Shown here: in pieces, positions 1 through 8,952 of the stretch | Layout: every line of letters begins with the position of its first letter | Position numbering within the stretch: the stretch's first letter is position 1 | From: Bacillus pseudomycoides DSM 12442 | GTDB taxonomy: Bacteria > Bacillota > Bacilli > Bacillales > Bacillaceae_G | Length of the DNA stretch: 64,000 nucleotides | Direction: 5' to 3' | Assembly (NCBI RefSeq): GCF_000161455.1 | Contig: NZ_CM000745.1 | Location: 4,075,131-4,139,130 of the forward strand | Translations under genes and position numbers: made by a program | Notes under the pieces: generated by a model | Told to the model about the DNA's origin: nothing | The model's database searches: none | What the model saw: the letters and a program-made list of their open reading frames with translations, nothing else

Positions 1-15
1 TTATAACTTTATTAT

Positions 16-92
16 GGCGGTGTAGCTCAGCTGGCTAGAGCGTACGGTTCATACCCGTGAGGTCGGGGGTTCGATCCCCTCCGCCGCTACCA
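16..92 (+). tRNA. tRNA-Met (anticodon CAT, elongator)
   Basis: The cloverleaf is complete: acceptor GGCGGTG pairs with CGCCGCT (one G-U), the anticodon loop is TTCATAC and CCA is encoded. It matches the Bacillus elongator Met tRNA as I remember it. It is the first gene of a 13-gene cluster that probably continues upstream of the window. Confidence 0.93.
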
Positions 93-96
93 TAAG

Positions 97-173
97 GGAC
101 CTTTAGCTCAGCTGGTTAGAGCAGACGGCTCATAACCGTCCGGTCGTAGGTTCGAGTCCTACAAGGTCCACCA
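97..173 (+). tRNA. tRNA with CAT anticodon, probably tRNA-Ile2 (lysidine)
   Basis: Acceptor GGACCTT pairs with AAGGTCC, the loop is CTCATAA and CCA is encoded. By anticodon it would be called Met. Its body and its position between Met and Ser match the minor tRNA-Ile of Bacillus, in which TilS changes the anticodon C to lysidine so that it reads AUA. The Ile2 assignment rests on recalled similarity. Confidence 0.85.
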
Positions 174-190
174 TTTAAAGTAAATTCCCT

Positions 191-283
191 GGAGGTATAC
201 CCAAGTCTGGCTGAAGGGATCGGTCTTGAAAACCGACAGGCGGCGAGAGTCGCGCGGGGGTTCGAATCCCTCTACCTCCTCCA
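191..283 (+). tRNA. tRNA-Ser (TGA)
   Basis: Class II tRNA with a long variable arm. Acceptor GGAGGTA pairs with TACCTCC, the loop is CTTGAAA with anticodon TGA, and CCA is encoded. The discriminator base is T. Confidence 0.93.
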
Positions 284-308
284 TTTTTTTAAAAGAATAT
301 TGTATCGT

Positions 309-385
<77 letters not shown>

Positions 386-387
386 AT

Positions 388-463
388 GGTCCCGTGGTGT
401 AGTGGTTAACATGCCTGCCTGTCACGCAGGAGATCGCCGGTTCGACCCCGGTCGGGACCGCCA
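388..463 (+). tRNA. tRNA-Asp (GTC)
   Basis: Acceptor GGTCCCG pairs with CGGGACC, the discriminator is G, CCA is encoded and the anticodon is GTC. It starts 2 nt after the initiator tRNA. Confidence 0.94.
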
Positions 464-474
464 TTTTACATAAA

Positions 475-550
<76 letters not shown>

Positions 551-564
551 TTTTGAAATAGCAA

Positions 565-640
<76 letters not shown>

Positions 641-650
641 CTTTCAAAAT

Positions 651-726
651 GAGCCATTAGCTCAGTTGGTAGAGCATCTGACTTTTAATCAGAGGGTCGA
701 AGGTTCGAGTCCTTCATGGCTCACCA
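651..726 (+). tRNA. tRNA-Lys (TTT)
   Basis: Acceptor GAGCCAT pairs with ATGGCTC, the loop CTTTTAA carries anticodon TTT, and CCA is encoded. Confidence 0.94.
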
Positions 727-738
727 TTTTAGTTTCAT

Positions 739-809
739 GCGGGTGTAGTTTAGTGGTAAAACAAGAGCCTTCCAAGCTCTGGTCGAGAGTTCGATTCTCT
801 TCACCCGCT
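739..809 (+). tRNA. tRNA-Gly (TCC), CCA not encoded
   Basis: Acceptor GCGGGTG pairs with CACCCGC and the anticodon is TCC. The discriminator T is followed by TTTTTCCA, so the CCA tail is not encoded at the mature end and must be added by CCA nucleotidyltransferase. Confidence 0.92.
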
Positions 810-820
810 TTTTCCATTGG

Positions 821-897
<77 letters not shown>

Positions 898-901
898 TTA
901 T

Positions 902-976
902 TCCGCAGTAGCTCAGTGGTAGAGCTATCGGCTGTTAACCGATCGGTCGTAGGTTCGAGTCCTACCTGCGGAGCCA
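902..976 (+). tRNA. tRNA-Asn (GTT)
   Basis: Acceptor TCCGCAG pairs with CTGCGGA, the anticodon is GTT, the discriminator is G and CCA is encoded. Confidence 0.94.
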
Positions 977-984
977 TATTATAT

Positions 985-1075
985 AGAGAAGTACCCAAGT
1001 GGCTCAAGGGGCTCCCCTGCTAAGGGAGTAGATCGCTAACGCGGTGCGAGGGTTCGAATCCCTTCTTCTCTGCCA
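985..1075 (+). tRNA. tRNA-Ser (GCT)
   Basis: Class II tRNA. Acceptor AGAGAAG pairs with CTTCTCT, the discriminator is G, CCA is encoded, the loop CTGCTAA carries anticodon GCT, and there is a long variable arm. Confidence 0.93.
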
Positions 1076-1081
1076 GAAACT

Positions 1082-1153
1082 GGCCCGTTGGTCAAGTGGT
1101 TAAGACACCGCCCTTTCACGGCGGTAACACGGGTTCGAATCCCGTACGGGTCA
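1082..1153 (+). tRNA. tRNA-Glu (TTC), CCA not encoded
   Basis: Acceptor GGCCCGT pairs with ACGGGTC, the loop CTTTCAC carries anticodon TTC and the discriminator is A. TACT follows it, so CCA is not encoded. It is the last tRNA of the cluster. Confidence 0.93.
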
Positions 1154-1158
1154 TACTT

Positions 1159-1189
1159 AAAGAGATAGCATAATGTGCTATCTCTTTTT
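1159..1189 (+). terminator. Terminator of the tRNA cluster
   Basis: AAAGAGATAGCA and TGCTATCTCTTT form a stem around a 5-nt loop, followed by T residues. It lies just after tRNA-Glu. Confidence 0.85.
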
Positions 1190-1213
1190 GTTTATAATGA
1201 TATTTTCTTCAAG

Positions 1214-1246
1214 AAAAAGCAGACTTATCAAAGTCTGCTTTTTTTA
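1214..1246. terminator. Second hairpin terminator after the tRNA cluster
   Basis: AAAAAGCAGACTT and AAGTCTGCTTTTTTT form a stem with a T-tract on the + strand and an A-tract upstream, so it can work in both directions. It insulates the tRNA operon from the sigma-factor region. Confidence 0.75.
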
Positions 1247-1313
1247 TTAAAATTGATAATTTTTGTATACTTTTTTCTTTTTGAGGCGTCTAACTAATAG
1301 AAAGGAGAGAGCA

Positions 1314-1469
1314 ATGGCATATGAAAAAGTTGAAGAAATAATTATACAAACGTCTAAGAATATTTATAGATATCTTCTTAAAATCGGTGTAAATGCAGTG
1401 GAAGCGGAAAATATTGTTCAAGATACAATCTATAAAGCATTGTTATCTATACCAATGAATAAAAATTAA
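1314..1469 (+). pseudogene. N-terminal fragment of an ECF-like sigma factor
   Basis: A good ribosome binding site (AAAGGAGAG) precedes ATG 1314, and the 51 codons that follow look like the start of sigma region 2, with the EAENIVQDTIYKALLSI pattern of ECF factors. The frame then stops. The rest of region 2, region 4 and the DNA-binding part are absent. The next 128 bases contain no recognisable continuation. I read it as a broken gene whose 5' end survives immediately upstream of an intact sigma gene. Being a very short functional protein is possible but less likely. Confidence 0.6.
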
Positions 1470-1597
1470 CCAATATTATCATGTCAGCAATATATAAGAG
1501 TTTGTATAAAATGAAGAATCGTTCCTTTTGTAACAGAAAGAATTATAACAAATCATATATTTTTATATTGGAACACGCTATAGAATGGAGTGATAGT

Positions 1598-2470
1598 ATG
1601 GATTTTGAAACTTTGTATCGAACGTATCAATCCTTAGTTTACTCTGTTGCATACCGCCTGCTTGGCTCTGTTAGTGATGCAGAGGATGTTGCACAGGATA
1701 TACTCATTAAAAGTCAGCATATGGAGCAAGAACAAATTAGAAATATGAAAGCATATTTAATTAAGGTGACAACAAACCATTGTTTGAATGTACTACAGTC
1801 TGCGCGGAAACAGAGAGAAATGTATACAGGAGAATGGCTTCCTGAGCCAGAGATAGATACGGAGAAATTAAATCCAATGGAAACACTACTGCAAACCGAA
1901 AGAGTATCCTATGCATTTCTTGTACTGTTAGAGAAGTTAACACCTGTTGAAAGAGCTATATTTGTTTTAAGAGAAGTGTTTAAGTACGAGTATCGTGAAA
2001 TAGCGGAGCTTTTAAACAAATCAGAGGCAAATTGCCGAAAGATTTTTAGTCGTTGTAAAGAGAAGATAAGGCATGAAGTACCCGTACATCCGCAACAATT
2101 GGATCATACAGAAAAGATGATACATACCTTTATCAAAGGCTCAGAAACAGGAAATTTTGAGGGATTTATTAATTTACTGACAGTAGATGCAACACTTGTC
2201 ACTGACGGAGGCGGTAAAGTACGTGCTGCTATATTTCCGATTATGGGCAAACAGCGTATCCAGATATTTTTGGAGTCTATTGTTTCACGAGGATTCTTCC
2301 AATTGGAGCTTCTCCCAACTATCATAAATGGTCAATTTGGTATTTTAGCAAGGAATAAGGGCCGTGCAGAGAAGGCCATATGCTTTGAGTGGGATGAAAG
2401 CGGAGAATCCATTAGAAGAATTTACATTGTAGTCAATCCTGATAAACTAAAGCATATTCCAGTTCTATAG
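1598..2470 (+). CDS. ECF41-type RNA polymerase sigma factor with C-terminal SnoaL-like domain
   Basis: This 290-residue protein has sigma region 2 at about residues 3-70 and sigma region 4 at about 105-155. A C-terminal SnoaL/NTF2-like extension of about 120 residues follows. WLPEP (80-84) in the linker, DGGGK (203-207) and NPDKL near the end are signatures of the ECF41 group, in which the extension tunes sigma activity in place of a separate anti-sigma factor. ATG 1598 was chosen because it has GGAG 8 nt upstream and starts exactly at region 2; the frame is open further upstream but carries no homology. The next gene encodes a carboxymuconolactone decarboxylase-like protein, a usual ECF41 neighbour and target. 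The inducing signal is unknown. Confidence 0.88.
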   Translation: MDFETLYRTYQSLVYSVAYRLLGSVSDAEDVAQDILIKSQHMEQEQIRNMKAYLIKVTTNHCLNVLQSARKQREMYTGEWLPEPEIDTEKLNPMETLLQTERVSYAFLVLLEKLTPVERAIFVLREVFKYEYREIAELLNKSEANCRKIFSRCKEKIRHEVPVHPQQLDHTEKMIHTFIKGSETGNFEGFINLLTVDATLVTDGGGKVRAAIFPIMGKQRIQIFLESIVSRGFFQLELLPTIINGQFGILARNKGRAEKAICFEWDESGESIRRIYIVVNPDKLKHIPVL

Positions 2471-2480
2471 CATGTAATTG

Positions 2481-2512
2481 AAAAAGAGATCTTTTTTTTA
2501 GATCTCTTTTTT
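2481..2512 (+). terminator. Terminator after the ECF41 gene
   Basis: AAAAAGAGATC and GATCTCTTTTTT form a stem with a T-tract, starting 10 nt after the sigma-factor stop codon. Confidence 0.85.
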
Positions 2513-2516
2513 ATTT

Positions 2517-2543
2517 TGTCACAAATTGAAAAGCTAATTTGTC
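2517..2543 (+). promoter_or_regulatory. ECF41-type promoter for the decarboxylase-like gene
   Basis: TGTCACA (2517-2523) is followed by exactly 16 bases and then TGTC (2540-2543). The ECF41 consensus as I remember it is TGTCACA-N16-CGTC, so only one base differs. It lies between the sigma gene and the gene at 2709, which is the expected place for an ECF41 target promoter, and would leave an untranslated leader of about 155 nt. Confidence 0.65.
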
Positions 2544-2708
2544 TTATAAGTGACAGGATATAAAAGGGATGCTTGTATGTTTTCTATTAGAGCTTCTGTC
2601 ATGAATGAAAATATTTTACGGCAGATAGTAATTTGAAATAATTCATGAAAGACCTTATTAAATATCCTGGTACCAAAGTACAAACTAATTTTATGGAGGG
2701 AATATAAG

Positions 2709-3152
2709 ATGGAAACAAGATTTTTAATGGGAAAGGTAAACCCGGAAGGTTATAAGGCAATGGTAGGTTTAGAAAAATACTTGATGACTACAAGTATCGA
2801 TGAAATATTGAAAGAGCTAATTAAAATCCGTGCTTCTCAAATCAATGGATGTGCGTATTGCATTGATATTCATACGAAAGATGCACGAAAACTAGGGGAA
2901 ACAGAGCAACGTATTTATGCTCTTAATGCTTGGCGTGAGACACCATTTTTTACGCAGGAAGAACGTGCTGTGCTTGCTTTGACAGAGGCAATTACACTAG
3001 TAGCGGAAACGCACGTTCCTGATGAGGTATATGAAGAGGTAAGAAATTTCTTTGAAGAAGAACAAATTGCTGAAATCGTTATGCAGATTGTTACTATTAA
3101 TGCATGGAATCGAATTGGGGTATCTACCCGTTTAATGCCGGAAAAAAGATAA
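2709..3152 (+). CDS. Carboxymuconolactone decarboxylase / AhpD-like protein
   Basis: This 147-residue all-helical protein carries the CxxC motif of the family (C48-A-Y-C51) followed by H55. That arrangement forms the peroxidatic/resolving cysteine pair in AhpD-type alkylhydroperoxidases. The protein is therefore probably a thiol peroxidase-like enzyme; true carboxymuconolactone decarboxylation is not implied by the family name. GGAGGG precedes ATG 2709. It follows an ECF41-type sigma gene and a matching promoter, so the two probably form a small stress unit with this gene as effector. Substrate and reductant are unknown. Confidence 0.85.
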   Translation: METRFLMGKVNPEGYKAMVGLEKYLMTTSIDEILKELIKIRASQINGCAYCIDIHTKDARKLGETEQRIYALNAWRETPFFTQEERAVLALTEAITLVAETHVPDEVYEEVRNFFEEEQIAEIVMQIVTINAWNRIGVSTRLMPEKR

Positions 3153-3453
3153 GGTGGAGATGTTACTAATAGTTTGTAGAGGCACCCTCATACTGTCAAC
3201 AAACTAAGAAAAAGGATGGTTCCAAAAACGAAAAAATAAGTTATTCTTTCTGGAAATACTGCTGAAAGGATAGCTTTTTCGTTTTTGAGTATAAAGAAAT
3301 TGTAATGGGAAGGATATAGAGCTTTTGCAAATTATGTATGATCTAATCTTTAATAGGTAAACGATAAAATATAAGGAAATAAGCTTTTCACAATCTAAAG
3401 AAAAGGCTTCCATTAAAATCGATTCCACACCTAATATCATAACTTTCTACTGT
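3153..3453. other. Intergenic stretch with no gene
   Basis: No coding sequence is supported here. AAAAACGAAAAA (about 3222-3233) and TTTTTCGTTTTT (about 3273-3284) are complementary but separated by about 40 bases. This could be a long-loop terminator of the preceding gene. Confidence 0.4.
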
Positions 3454-3471
3454 CTGTGAGAAAGTTCACAA
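3454..3471. promoter_or_regulatory. Upstream Rex-type operator
   Basis: CTGTGAGAAAGTTCACAA is an imperfect copy of the TTGTGAA-N4-TTCACAA site bound by Rex, the NADH/NAD+ sensor. It lies 30 bp (about three helical turns) upstream of the perfect copy. Confidence 0.65.
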
Positions 3472-3483
3472 ATAGGTCATAAT

Positions 3484-3501
3484 TTGTGAATATATTCACA
3501 A
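3484..3501. promoter_or_regulatory. Rex operator of ldh
   Basis: TTGTGAATATATTCACAA is a perfect 18-bp palindrome identical to the Rex consensus. A likely -10 (TACAAT, 3512-3517) follows it, so bound Rex would block ldh transcription until NADH rises. Confidence 0.85.
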
Positions 3502-3603
3502 TGAATCGTGCTACAATATGAATGTAAAGAAGTTAAACAACATTAAATTAGTATTTTAATTAATTACTTAAACAATAATAAAAAAAATAAATGTGAACAA
3601 TAG

Positions 3604-4563
<960 letters not shown>

Positions 4564-4578
4564 GGATAATTGATAAAT

Positions 4579-4619
4579 AATTCAGAAGCGGGAAATTGCT
4601 TCCGGCTTCTGAATTTTTA
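4579..4619 (+). terminator. Terminator of ldh
   Basis: AATTCAGAAGC and GCTTCTGAATT form a long stem with a structured loop, followed by TTTTTAT. Confidence 0.85.
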
Positions 4620-4636
4620 TATAACTTTATATAAAT

Positions 4637-4694
4637 TCCTTTTCCAGTTTCCCTGTATATCCCCAAATATACACCCCCTTTTGCTGGAAAAGGA
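4637..4694. repeat. Nested inverted repeat (cruciform-like)
   Basis: Outer arms TCCTTTTCCAG (4637-4647) and CTGGAAAAGGA (4684-4694) are perfectly complementary. They enclose a second perfect pair, TGTATAT (4654-4660) and ATATACA (4667-4673). Neither is followed by a proper T-tract, so this is not an ordinary terminator. Confidence 0.6.
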
Positions 4695-4705
4695 TCATTT
4701 ATAGG

Positions 4706-4741
4706 AAAAGCACCCTATTTTGTATAGAGTGCTTTTATTTT
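4706..4741 (+). terminator. Hairpin terminator
   Basis: AAAAGCACCCTA and TAGAGTGCTTTT form a stem with one mismatch, followed by a T-rich tail. It separates ldh from the acetyltransferase remnant. Confidence 0.7.
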
Positions 4742-4783
4742 TTTATATGGAAATTAAATCCATGAAATGAGGGGAATAAAGTT

Positions 4784-5195
4784 ATGATAGAAAGAGCTAA
4801 TGCTGAAGAAACAACATACATACTATCTAATGTAGCATTATCTGCTAATGAAGGTATTCAAAATCATGGAACAATTTCCGGAGAAAAAGCGATACAGATG
4901 ATGACAGGTCTTATTGAAAAAGGGGCGTATTATTTTGTATACAAAGAGAATGATTCAATAGCTGGATGGATATTAGTAGGGACAAATACGGATTATTTTA
5001 CAGAAAGGGAATTTGGTTTTATCTGAATTTCGAGGTAAAGGGATTTCTAAAAAGTTAGTTCAGGCTGGGATTGAAGAGTTGAAAAGAAATGGATATGAGG
5101 AAGTACGTCTTAATGTATTTTCCACAAACTTTGCTCAAGAGATTGATGAAAAGATAGGTTTTACTCCGTTACAAACAGTTATGGTTTACAAGTAA
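4784..5195 (+). pseudogene. GNAT acetyltransferase, disrupted by frameshift
   Basis: Two overlapping frames together make one Gcn5-related N-acetyltransferase. The first (from ATG 4784, with GAGGGG upstream) gives the N-terminal half and stops at 5026 after EREFGFI. The second resumes with VLSEFRGKGISKKLV, the acetyl-CoA-binding motif A, and runs to a normal C-terminus at 5195. Several residues that usually join these halves in GNAT proteins are missing, so a small deletion rather than a one-base slip is likely. A strong terminator follows. The acceptor substrate is unknown. Confidence 0.75.
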
Positions 5196-5207
5196 ATAAG
5201 AAATGAA

Positions 5208-5249
5208 AAAACAAGAAAAGTACCGAGAGTCGGTACTTTTCTTTGTTTT
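5208..5249. terminator. Strong bidirectional terminator
   Basis: GAAAAGTACCGA (5215-5226) and TCGGTACTTTTC (5230-5241) pair around a GAG loop, and flanking AAAACAA/TTTGTTTT extends the stem. It ends the acetyltransferase remnant on + and overlaps a coding remnant on -. Confidence 0.85.
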
Positions 5250-5375
5250 CAGTTTTGAAGTTCTTCTTGAACGAATTACCTGGCTTTAAATCTTTCATAT
5301 TGACGGTAACAGTAGGATTAGATAAATATACTATACCAGCTTGTAATGCGTTATTTTGATGTTTCAGGGTTGTTA
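5246..5375 (-). pseudogene. Remnant of a TasA/camelysin-like surface protein gene
   Basis: Read on the minus strand, about 40 codons give NNALQAGIVYLSNP followed by TVTVNMKDLKPGNSFKKNF. This resembles the K/NMKPGDS-x-x-KxF segment of the SipW-dependent TasA/CalY (camelysin) family. There is no start codon or signal peptide, and the frame runs into the terminator, so only an internal fragment survives. The family assignment is by motif memory alone. Confidence 0.4.
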
Positions 5376-5504
5376 AAATAGGAGAAGCGCTATGCTATAA
5401 TAAGCCCCCATGTTTAGAGTGAAATATATAGCGCCTTACTAACAATTAGATAAAATATAGTATTTAAGTGAGGGGATAGTTAGAAAGCATGATTTCCAGT
5501 AAAT

Positions 5505-5631
5505 GTTTTACTCCGTTATTCGTGGACAGTAATAATCTCACCTCAAAATTCAATGGAAACAAAAAAGTTAGGTGGGAGATAAACTGCCCGTAAAATCCCA
5601 ATTGGTGAGAGCTGATTAAAGTTTCACTTTA
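5505..5631 (+). repeat. bcr1 element, degenerate and internally deleted
   Basis: It starts with a decayed form of the bcr1 5' end and contains the paired arms around TCACCT...AGGTGGGAGA. It ends with AGTTTCACTTTAT, the bcr1 3' end with its TTTAT target sequence. The segment with CAGTGGGG...CCCCACTG hairpin arms present in the complete copy at 56926 is missing. It lies about 290 bp before glgB. Confidence 0.75.
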
Positions 5632-5739
5632 TGAGAAAACATTTGTTTCAAGATAATAAAGATAGGGAAGAAACTAGAAAAATAGAGACCTTCTTACTAT
5701 TGTATATTTTTGTGAAAAATAAAAAAGGACGAACAAAAA

Positions 5740-5755
5740 ATAAAACGCTTTCAAT
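5740..5755. promoter_or_regulatory. cre-like site upstream of the glycogen operon
   Basis: On the minus strand ATTGAAAGCGTTTTAT fits the CcpA operator WTGNAANCGNWNNCW with one mismatch (A for C at position 14). A 9-bp inverted repeat TTCGTCAAA/TTTGACGAA (5761-5769, 5780-5788) follows directly. CcpA control of glycogen synthesis is an inference. Confidence 0.45.
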
Positions 5756-5918
5756 GAATATTCGTCAAAATTCGATAAATTTGACGAAAAATTAAAGTGT
5801 TACCTTTAATTTCCGCGAAAAAACGTATATTTATTTAAAAATACACAAGGATATTTCAGTTTCCTATAGAATATTTAAAAAGTAATAAAAATTCTGTCAT
5901 CTTAGTGAGGTGAACATA

Positions 5919-7856
5919 TTGAGTGTAACAAATTGTATAGAAGAGAGTGTGTATGAATTTCATACAAAGCAGTGTTATGAGAGCTATAACATATTTGGCG
6001 CGCATCTTGTAACGGAAGATGAAATACAAGGCGTACGATTTACAGTATGGGCTCCTCATGCGAAAGCTCTGAGTGTAGTTGGCGATTTTAATGAGTGGGA
6101 TATTGAAGGGCATAAGATGCGAAAAATGGCAGAAGAGGGTATTTGGTCATTGTTTATACCACATTTGGGGGAAAATGAAATATATAAGTATGCGATTGAA
6201 ACTCCAGATGGTGAAACAATTTTAAAAGCAGATCCCTATGCAACATATGCAGAAGTAAGACCAAATACGGCATCTGTTATTTTTGATATAAAGGGATATA
6301 AATGGAATGATAAAAATTGGTTTCGAAAGAAGAAACGAAAATTAATTTATAAGGAAGCAATGGCAATTTATGAGTTGCATTTTGGTTCATGGAAAAAGAA
6401 AGAAGATGGCTCTCTGTACTCATATCGAGAGATGGCAGAGGAGCTCATTCCTTATGTGGTGGAACATCAATTTACCCACATTGAAATTATGCCGCTTGTG
6501 GAACATCCATATGACCGTTCCTGGGGATATCAGGGAACCGGATATTATGCGGTGACAAGCCGATTTGGTACACCGCATGATTTCATGTATTTTGTCGATG
6601 AATGTCATAAATATGGAATCGGTGTCATTTTAGATTGGGTGCCGGGTCATTTTTGTAAAGATGCTCATGGGTTGTATTTATTTGATGGAGCGCCGACCTA
6701 TGAATATAAAGATTTGGATGTACAGGAAAATCACGTTTGGGGCACAGTAAATTTTGATTTAGGAAAACAGGAAGTGCGTAATTTTTTAATTTCAAATGCA
6801 CTGTTTTGGATGAAGTATTACCATATTGACGGCTTTCGTGTCGATGCGGTTGCGAATATGTTGTACTGGGAAAAAGAAGGGAAGCAGCAAAGTAATGAAT
6901 ACGCCGTTTCCTTCTTGCGTGAGTTAAATGAGGCAGTATTTGCAGAGGACGAAGAATTTTTGATGACCGCAGAAGATTCGACAGCTTGGCCACTTGTGAC
7001 TGCGCCAGTGTATGAAGGCGGACTAGGGTTTAATTATAAGTGGAATATGGGCTGGATGAATGATGTTCTAAAATACATGGAGTGTGCACCGGAATATCGG
7101 AAATATATTCATGAGAAAATGACATTTTCTTTGCTATATGCTTACTCCGAAAACTTTATATTACCGCTCTCTCACGATGAAGTCGTTCACGGAAAAAAAT
7201 CATTGTTAAATAAAATGCCAGGAGACTACTGGGAAAAGTTTGCACAACTGCGTTTATTATACGGGTATTTCTTTACGCATCCTGGAAAGAAATTACTCTT
7301 TATGGGTGGGGAATTTGGTCAGTTTGACGAATGGAAAGATCTCGAGGGTCTAGATTGGAATTTGCATGATTTTGAAATGCATCGTTATATGCATGATTAC
7401 TTTAAAGAGCTCATAGCATTGTATAAGCGCTCTAAACCACTTTGGCAGTTGGATCATTCGCAGGAAGGATTTCAGTGGATTGATGCCGATAACAAAGAAC
7501 AAAGTATTTTCTCGTTTATTCGTAAAGGGGATAAGGAAGACGATATCTTTGTTGTGATATGTAATTTTACTAATATTGTGTATGAAAATTATAAAGTAGG
7601 TGTACCAGAGTTCAAGTATTATAACGAGATTTTAAATAGTGACGCAGCAATATATGGCGGCTCAGGGCAGGTAAATAAAAAGCGCCTAAAGACAATTCTA
7701 GAGCCGTATCATAATCAGTCTGCCCATGTAGAAATAACAATTCCACCATTTGGCGTATCCATTTTAAGACCAGTGAAAACGAGAAAGGGGAGCAAAAAAC
7801 AAGATGGTTCAAAAGCAGACGTGCGTAGCGATGTTACTAGCAGGAGGAAAGGGTAG
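5919..7856 (+). CDS. glgB: 1,4-alpha-glucan branching enzyme
   Basis: GlgB (645 residues) makes the alpha-1,6 branches of glycogen by cutting alpha-1,4 chains and transferring the ends. A CBM48-type beta domain spans about 25-125 and the GH13 barrel about 150-490. Nucleophile D309 lies in DGFRVDAV, acid/base E352 in TAEDSTAW, and the transition-state Asp in SHDEVVHG near residue 420. TTG 5919 is taken as start because AGGTG lies 6 nt before it and length then equals that usual for the group; a GTG three codons earlier overlaps that site. It opens glgB-C-D-A-P and overlaps glgC by 53 bp. Confidence 0.95.
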   Translation: MSVTNCIEESVYEFHTKQCYESYNIFGAHLVTEDEIQGVRFTVWAPHAKALSVVGDFNEWDIEGHKMRKMAEEGIWSLFIPHLGENEIYKYAIETPDGETILKADPYATYAEVRPNTASVIFDIKGYKWNDKNWFRKKKRKLIYKEAMAIYELHFGSWKKKEDGSLYSYREMAEELIPYVVEHQFTHIEIMPLVEHPYDRSWGYQGTGYYAVTSRFGTPHDFMYFVDECHKYGIGVILDWVPGHFCKDAHGLYLFDGAPTYEYKDLDVQENHVWGTVNFDLGKQEVRNFLISNALFWMKYYHIDGFRVDAVANMLYWEKEGKQQSNEYAVSFLRELNEAVFAEDEEFLMTAEDSTAWPLVTAPVYEGGLGFNYKWNMGWMNDVLKYMECAPEYRKYIHEKMTFSLLYAYSENFILPLSHDEVVHGKKSLLNKMPGDYWEKFAQLRLLYGYFFTHPGKKLLFMGGEFGQFDEWKDLEGLDWNLHDFEMHRYMHDYFKELIALYKRSKPLWQLDHSQEGFQWIDADNKEQSIFSFIRKGDKEDDIFVVICNFTNIVYENYKVGVPEFKYYNEILNSDAAIYGGSGQVNKKRLKTILEPYHNQSAHVEITIPPFGVSILRPVKTRKGSKKQDGSKADVRSDVTSRRKG

Positions 7857-8934
7857 TCGTTTAAGTGCTTTAACAAAAAATTTAGCAAAGCCAGCTGTTC
7901 CGTTTGGCGGTAAGTACCGAATTATTGATTTCACATTAAGTAATTGTGCAAACTCTGGTATTGAAACAGTTGGAATTTTAACGCAGTATCAGCCGCTTGA
8001 GCTTCATAGTTATATTGGAATCGGTAATGCTTGGGATTTAGATCGTGTGAATGGCGGCGTGACCGTATTGCCTCCGTACTCGGAATCTTCAGGAGTGAAA
8101 TGGTATACAGGAACAGCGAGTGCTATTTATCAAAACTTAAACTATTTGCATCAGTACGATCCGGAATATGTTCTGATTTTGTCAGGAGATCATATTTATA
8201 AAATGGATTACAGTAAAATGTTAGATTACCATATTGAAAAAGAAGCAGATGTTTCGATTTCAGTTATTGAAGTACCTTGGGATGAAGCAAGTCGATTCGG
8301 CATTATGCATACGAATGAGGATATGGAAATTGTTGAATTTGAGGAAAAACCACAATTTCCAAAAAGCAATCTTGCTTCGATGGGAATTTATATCTTTAAT
8401 TGGGCTGTTTTAAAAGAATATTTAGAGATGGATGCAAGAAATCCAGAATCTAGTAATGATTTTGGAAAAGATGTCATCCCGCTTTTATTAGACGAGGAGA
8501 AAAAGCTCATTGCTTACCCATTTGAAGGGTATTGGAAAGATGTTGGAACTGTAAAAAGTTTATGGGAAGCAAATATGGACTTGCTTCGAGAAGAATCGAC
8601 CTTACAGTTAAATGATCATAGCTGGCGCATTTATTCGGTGAATCCAAATGAGCCGCCGCAGTATATTGCTGAAGGCGCAAAGGTAGAAGAATCATTAATT
8701 AATGAAGGATGCGTTGTTGAAGGAGATGTAAAACACTCTGTTTTATTCCAAGGAGTGACGGTTGGAGAAGGGAGTATGGTAATCGATTCGGTAATTATGC
8801 CAGATGCATGCATCGGTAAAAATGTTGTCATTGAAAGAGCGATTGTCGGATCGGGTATGGTCATTGAAGATGGGACAATTATTCGTCCAGAAAAAAATAT
8901 CGAGGATGTCGTACTAATAGCTGAGGGGAAATAG
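7804..8934 (+). CDS. glgC: Glucose-1-phosphate adenylyltransferase, catalytic subunit
   Basis: GlgC (376 residues) makes ADP-glucose from ATP and glucose-1-phosphate, the committed step of bacterial glycogen synthesis. The N-terminal nucleotidyltransferase domain carries [11 protein letters not shown] (residues 14-24) and [26 protein letters not shown] lies near 240, and the last 100 residues form the left-handed beta-helix typical of these enzymes. The start lies inside the 3' end of glgB, with AAAGGGGAGC upstream, which suggests coupled translation. It probably works with GlgD, encoded next. Confidence 0.95.
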   Translation: MVQKQTCVAMLLAGGKGSRLSALTKNLAKPAVPFGGKYRIIDFTLSNCANSGIETVGILTQYQPLELHSYIGIGNAWDLDRVNGGVTVLPPYSESSGVKWYTGTASAIYQNLNYLHQYDPEYVLILSGDHIYKMDYSKMLDYHIEKEADVSISVIEVPWDEASRFGIMHTNEDMEIVEFEEKPQFPKSNLASMGIYIFNWAVLKEYLEMDARNPESSNDFGKDVIPLLLDEEKKLIAYPFEGYWKDVGTVKSLWEANMDLLREESTLQLNDHSWRIYSVNPNEPPQYIAEGAKVEESLINEGCVVEGDVKHSVLFQGVTVGEGSMVIDSVIMPDACIGKNVVIERAIVGSGMVIEDGTIIRPEKNIEDVVLIAEGK

Positions 8935-8952
8935 TGAAGGAGGATAAGATGA

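Noticed and set aside
3204..3440. 78-residue minus-strand frame between the decarboxylase and ldh
   Set aside because: It has no ribosome binding site or recognisable composition, and it overlaps the putative long-loop terminator.
6625..6993. 122-residue minus-strand frame inside glgB
   Set aside because: Antisense of a well conserved catalytic region of GlgB.
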